Assembly: GCA_003535335.1 (NCBI GenBank)
Contig: DOHJ01000024.1
Span: forward strand, 1,800 to 10,619
Reading direction: 5' to 3'
Origin: Paracoccaceae bacterium
Lineage (GTDB): Bacteria > Pseudomonadota > Alphaproteobacteria > Rhodobacterales > Rhodobacteraceae
Length of the DNA stretch: 8,820 nt
The position numbers and the translations under genes were made by a program. Within the stretch, counting starts at the first letter, position 1, and the number at the start of each line of letters is the position of its first letter. Below, piece after piece: positions 6,209 through 8,820 of this stretch. Under the pieces are notes generated by a model, which saw nothing but the letters and a program-made list of their open reading frames with translations, did no database searches and was not told where the DNA came from.

Positions 6209-7599
6209 CTGTAGCGCTACTATTTGCCATGGTCGTCGGCCTGATGATGATCGGTGTGCCAATCGCAATTTCACTGGGCATGAGCTCGGTGATGTTCTTG
6301 CTGGTCTTTTCCGACAGCTCGCTGGCCTCGGTGGCCCAAACCCTGTTTTCGGCCTTTGAAGGCCACGCGACCTTGCTGGCGATCCCGTTTTTCATCCTTG
6401 CTTCGTCCTTTATGTCGACAGGTGGCGTTGCCGAGCGGATCATCCGGTTTTCCATCTCTTGTGTGGGCCATTTGCGCGGCGGTCTGGCGATTGCCGGCGT
6501 GTTTGCCTGCATGATGTTTGCGGCCCTTTCAGGCTCGTCTCCGGCCACTGTGGTGGCGATCGGTTCGATCGTGATCGTGGCTATGACCAAGGCGGGTTAC
6601 ACCAAGGATTTCGCCGCAGGGGTGATTTGTAACGCAGGCACATTGGGCATCCTGATCCCGCCTTCCATCGTGATGGTGGTTTACGCGGCCGCTGTCGAAG
6701 TTTCCGTGGGCCGGATGTTTCTGGCGGGCGTAATCCCGGGTATTTTGGCCGGTTCCATGTTGATGGTTGCGATTTATGTGATGGCACGGATCAAAAATAT
6801 GCCGGCCGGTGAATGGGCCGGTTGGCGCGAAATTTTCCGCGCCTTTGGCGATGCGTTTTGGGGGCTGATGCTGATCGTGATAATCATGGTCGGGATTTAC
6901 GGCATTCCGGGTTTGACCAAGGCGATTTTCACGCCAACAGAAGCCGCAGCCGTTGCCTCGATTTATGCGTTTATCGTCGCCAGCTTTATTTACCGCGATA
7001 TGGGACCGCTGGCCGCAAAAGACGGGCAGAAAAAATCCAGCTTGTTAAAAAAGCCTCAAGCCTTGCTGACGGCGCTTTTTCACCGCGATACCCGAAATAC
7101 TCTGCTTGATGCCGGCAAACTGACGGTCACCTTGATGTTTGTGATCGCCAATGCGCTGATCCTGAAACACGTGTTGACCGATGAGCAAATCCCGCAACAG
7201 GTGGCGGGTGCCATGTTAGCGGCCGGATTTGGCCCGATTATGTTCTTGGTGGTTGTTAACGTGATTTTGCTGGTGGGTGGTCAGTTTATGGAACCATCCG
7301 GTCTGCTGGTAATCGTGGCGCCGCTGGTGTTTCCGATTGCAATGCAGTTGGGAATTGACCCGATCCATCTAGGTATCATCATGGTGGTAAACATGGAAAT
7401 CGGCATGATCACGCCGCCGGTAGGTTTGAACCTGTTTGTAACGTCAGGCGTTGCCGGAATGCCGATGATGAAGGTGGTAAAAGCATCCCTGCCATTTTTG
7501 GCCGTGCTGTTTGTCTTCTTGATCCTGATCACTTACGTGCCATGGATTTCAACCGTGTTGCCAAATGCAATGATGGGACCGGAACTGATAACAAATTAA
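6205..7599 (+). CDS. dctM: TRAP transporter large membrane subunit DctM
   Basis: This 464-residue inner-membrane protein is the ion-coupled translocation subunit that takes C4-dicarboxylates from DctP, normally driven by Na+. It is strongly hydrophobic throughout with roughly 11-12 membrane segments. Family motifs appear in order: GHLRGGLAIAGVFACMMFAALSGSSPATVVAIGSI (split here as 88-110 and 111-122), GILIPPSIVMVVYA (148-161), FTPTEAAAVASIYAF (242-256), FMEPSGLLVIVAPL (361-374) and MEIGMITPPVGLNLFV (397-412). A charged cytoplasmic-type loop (about 263-300, rich in Lys and Arg) accounts for the length being a little above the usual 425-440. There is no truncation or frameshift. It is the last gene of the dct cluster and is followed within two bases by the first of two stem-loops. 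Confidence 0.95.
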   Translation: MTVALLFAMVVGLMMIGVPIAISLGMSSVMFLLVFSDSSLASVAQTLFSAFEGHATLLAIPFFILASSFMSTGGVAERIIRFSISCVGHLRGGLAIAGVFACMMFAALSGSSPATVVAIGSIVIVAMTKAGYTKDFAAGVICNAGTLGILIPPSIVMVVYAAAVEVSVGRMFLAGVIPGILAGSMLMVAIYVMARIKNMPAGEWAGWREIFRAFGDAFWGLMLIVIIMVGIYGIPGLTKAIFTPTEAAAVASIYAFIVASFIYRDMGPLAAKDGQKKSSLLKKPQALLTALFHRDTRNTLLDAGKLTVTLMFVIANALILKHVLTDEQIPQQVAGAMLAAGFGPIMFLVVVNVILLVGGQFMEPSGLLVIVAPLVFPIAMQLGIDPIHLGIIMVVNMEIGMITPPVGLNLFVTSGVAGMPMMKVVKASLPFLAVLFVFLILITYVPWISTVLPNAMMGPELITN

Positions 7600-7630
7600 A
7601 GCAATTTGCATTTATGTCAGGCAAATTGCT
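7600..7630 (+). terminator. Perfect stem-loop directly after dctM
   Basis: AGCAATTTGC (7600-7609) pairs perfectly with GCAAATTGCT (7621-7630) around an 11-base loop, starting at the first base after the dctM stop codon. The following bases (GTATATTATTGTTCTT) are T-rich but not a strict U run. It may be a weak terminator or a 3'-end stabiliser acting before the larger inverted repeat. Confidence 0.55.
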
Positions 7631-7634
7631 GTAT

Positions 7635-7713
7635 ATTATTGTTCTTCAAATATCCCCGCCGGAGGCAAGAAAACTTTAATGCCTCCGGCGGGGATATTTA
7701 TTGGAACAATAAT
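7635..7713. terminator. Long inverted repeat, bidirectional terminator between dctM and tpiA
   Basis: A perfect 19-bp stem pairs 7648-7666 (AAATATCCCCGCCGGAGGC) with 7681-7699 around a 14-base loop. Outside it, after a small internal loop (7645-7647 against 7700-7703), a further perfect 10 bp pairs ATTATTGTTC (7635-7644) with GAACAATAAT (7704-7713). The GC-rich core flanked by A/T ends (GGGGATATTTATT on the plus strand) suits a two-way terminator for the convergent dctM and tpiA. The core also resembles a recurrent intergenic palindrome of Rhodobacterales as I remember it, which is unverified. Confidence 0.75.
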
Positions 7714-7717
7714 GGGG

Positions 7718-8467
7718 TTAGCTGTTTTCCAGTGCCGTGATGATACCGCTGAAATCGGCAGCTTTTAACGAAGCACCGCCCACAAGCGCACCGTCAACGT
7801 TGGACACCGCAAAGATTTCGTCTGCGTTTGAAGGCTTTACCGAACCACCATAAAGTAGGCGAACGCAACAGCCCACGTCTTGGCCAAAGCGTTTTTCCAG
7901 TTTGGCGCGGATAAAATCATGCACTTCGCCGATTTGTTCCAGAGTCGGCACCTTGCCTGTGCCAATCGCCCAGATCGGCTCGTAAGCCACCACAAGGTTT
8001 TCGCCGGTTGCAGTGTCTGGAATGGATGCGGCCAGTTGACCGGAAATGATTTCAAGCGTGCTGTTTGCCTCGCGTTCGGCATCGGTTTCGCCGCAACACA
8101 CCACGGTTACCAAACCGGCAGAAATGGCTGATTCGGCTTTGTGGCGAATATCGCTGTCGCTTTCATTGTGGTCCTGGCGGCGCTCGGAATGGCCAACGAT
8201 AACATAGCTGGCACCGGCATCGGCCAGCATCTGGGCTGAAATATCACCGGTGTGGGCACCCGACGTTTGGGCGTGGCAATCCTGGCCACCAGTTTTGATC
8301 GCGCCATCGCCAATGGTGGCCGCCATTGCCGCCACAAGCGTTGCGGGGGGGCAGATCAGCACATCGCATTTCGGATCGGGGTGTTTTTCCATCAGGGCAT
8401 CGATTTCGATCATCGAGCCAAGTGTTCCGTTCATTTTCCAGTTTCCAGCCGCTAGTTTTTTTCGCAT
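7718..8467 (-). CDS. tpiA: Triosephosphate isomerase
   Basis: This 249-residue cytosolic TIM-barrel enzyme interconverts dihydroxyacetone phosphate and glyceraldehyde 3-phosphate in glycolysis and gluconeogenesis. All catalytic elements are present: Asn9 and Lys11 in AAGNWKMNG, His93 in YVIVGHSERR, Glu163 in VVAYEPIWAIGTGK (the last residues forming the flexible loop 6), and the phosphate-binding LLYGGSVKPSNA (204-215) and GALVGGASL (226-234). Length is typical (about 245-255). I chose ATG 8467 because GGGAGA lies 5 bases before it and the protein then begins directly at the barrel's first strand. An in-frame ATG at 8497 would add ten residues unlike the family's N-terminus. The gene is convergent with dctM and probably independent of the dct cluster, though C4-acid growth requires gluconeogenesis. 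Confidence 0.97.
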   Translation of the reverse strand: MRKKLAAGNWKMNGTLGSMIEIDALMEKHPDPKCDVLICPPATLVAAMAATIGDGAIKTGGQDCHAQTSGAHTGDISAQMLADAGASYVIVGHSERRQDHNESDSDIRHKAESAISAGLVTVVCCGETDAEREANSTLEIISGQLAASIPDTATGENLVVAYEPIWAIGTGKVPTLEQIGEVHDFIRAKLEKRFGQDVGCCVRLLYGGSVKPSNADEIFAVSNVDGALVGGASLKAADFSGIITALENS

Positions 8468-8472
8468 AATTA

Positions 8473-8478
8473 TCTCCC
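8473..8478 (-). promoter_or_regulatory. Ribosome binding site deciding the tpiA start
   Basis: On the minus strand GGGAGA lies 5 bases before the ATG at 8467. It favours this start over the in-frame ATG ten codons upstream. Confidence 0.85.
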
Positions 8479-8494
8479 ATGATTTTTTGTCCCA

Positions 8495-8522
8495 CATGTA
8501 CCATTTATCGGGCAGGGTGCAA
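8495..8522 (-). promoter_or_regulatory. Weak candidate promoter for tpiA
   Basis: On the minus strand TTGCAC (8517-8522) and TACATG (8495-8500) are 16 bp apart, which would give a leader of about 20 bases. The -10 match is poor (3 of 6). The 127-base gap between tpiA and the next minus-strand gene is long enough for a separate promoter, but this one is only a guess. Confidence 0.22.
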
Positions 8523-8594
8523 GAGTGGCGATGTTGAAACTGCTAATGCTATAAAGTCCATTTTGCGAATCATCCGGGCGCTGTGTCTGTAGGT

Positions 8595-8816
8595 TTATGT
8601 TTTTAGCTGCTTGGCTTCGGCGCGATTTTCTGCGGCTATTTGGACTGCAAGAAAGGATCTCGTGGCCCATAACAGTGCTTCTTCGGGATCGTCCAATGCG
8701 CTATCGGGCAGGGACATCAGGCCGGCTATGGTGCGCAGCCCTGTTTTTGTATTGTATTGAAACGGCTCTGATCCGTTGGCGGTATATTCGGCTGTTAACG
8801 GTTTATCCGCTTTCAT
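8595..8816 (-). CDS. Small unrecognised protein, possibly cut by the window edge
   Basis: The frame encodes 73 residues from an ATG at 8816 to a TAA at 8595. The reading frame stays open in the 3 bases above the ATG (TAT), so the true start may lie outside the window and no ribosome site can be judged. The protein is soluble, with no signal peptide or membrane segment. Its first half is rich in Thr, Ser and Gly with a possible strand-like stretch (SEPFQYNTKTGLRTIAGLM), and its second half is an acidic-to-basic amphipathic helix (DDPEEALLWATRSFLAVQIAAENRAEAKQ). I do not recognise a family. It lies 127 bases upstream of tpiA on the same strand; a shared function is not implied. Codon use is like the neighbours, and the long run without stops in a non-overlapped region supports a real gene moderately. 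Confidence 0.55.
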   Translation of the reverse strand: MKADKPLTAEYTANGSEPFQYNTKTGLRTIAGLMSLPDSALDDPEEALLWATRSFLAVQIAAENRAEAKQLKT

Positions 8817-8820
8817 ATAA

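Noticed and set aside
6138..6590. A 150-codon open frame antisense to dctQ/dctM
   Set aside because: It covers conserved TRAP membrane motifs on the other strand. Its composition is that of a shadow of hydrophobic codons.

Overview
The window looks like chromosome of an alphaproteobacterium, most likely a moderate-GC member of the Rhodobacterales/Roseobacter group. This is inferred from the protein character (an Fpr-type ferredoxin-NADP reductase, a C4-dicarboxylate TRAP system with a long DctQ, and an unusual GAFTGA-less DctD) and from a GCCGGAGGC-type intergenic palindrome. No rRNA, tRNA, CRISPR array, insertion sequence or phage gene was seen.

Layout. 1-239 is the 3' end of a plus-strand gene of unknown function, with an Ala-rich linker and a helical C-terminus. 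It is followed by a strong bidirectional terminator (261-300). 325-1119 (minus) encodes ferredoxin-NADP reductase (fpr). A divergent intergenic region (1120-1297) separates it from a five-gene plus-strand C4-dicarboxylate cluster: dctB (sensor kinase, 1298-2989), dctD (response regulator, 2986-4209, ATGA overlap with dctB), a 245-bp regulatory gap with a perfect 15-bp palindrome, dctP (periplasmic binding protein, 4455-5456), a 12-bp stem-loop, dctQ (small membrane subunit, 5534-6208) and dctM (large membrane subunit, 6205-7599, ATGA overlap with dctQ). Two inverted repeats fill the convergent gap 7600-7717. 7718-8467 (minus) is triosephosphate isomerase (tpiA), and 8595-8816 (minus) is a small unrecognised gene that may extend beyond the window.

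How it works together. DctB should sense external C4-dicarboxylates such as succinate, fumarate or malate through its periplasmic domain and phosphorylate DctD. DctD should then control dctPQM, which encodes a Na+-coupled TRAP transporter of these acids. Sensing, regulation and transport thus sit in one short block.

The main unusual point is DctD. Its receiver and Fis-type DNA-binding domains look intact. Its central AAA+ domain has lost the Walker A lysine, the whole GAFTGA sigma54-contact loop, the sensor I asparagine and the arginine-finger residues. It should therefore not work as a classical sigma54 activator. Consistent with this, I see no -24/-12 promoter before dctP. Instead there is a perfect palindrome about 55 bp upstream of the start predicted from a good sigma70 -10 box, which is where a conventional activator would bind.
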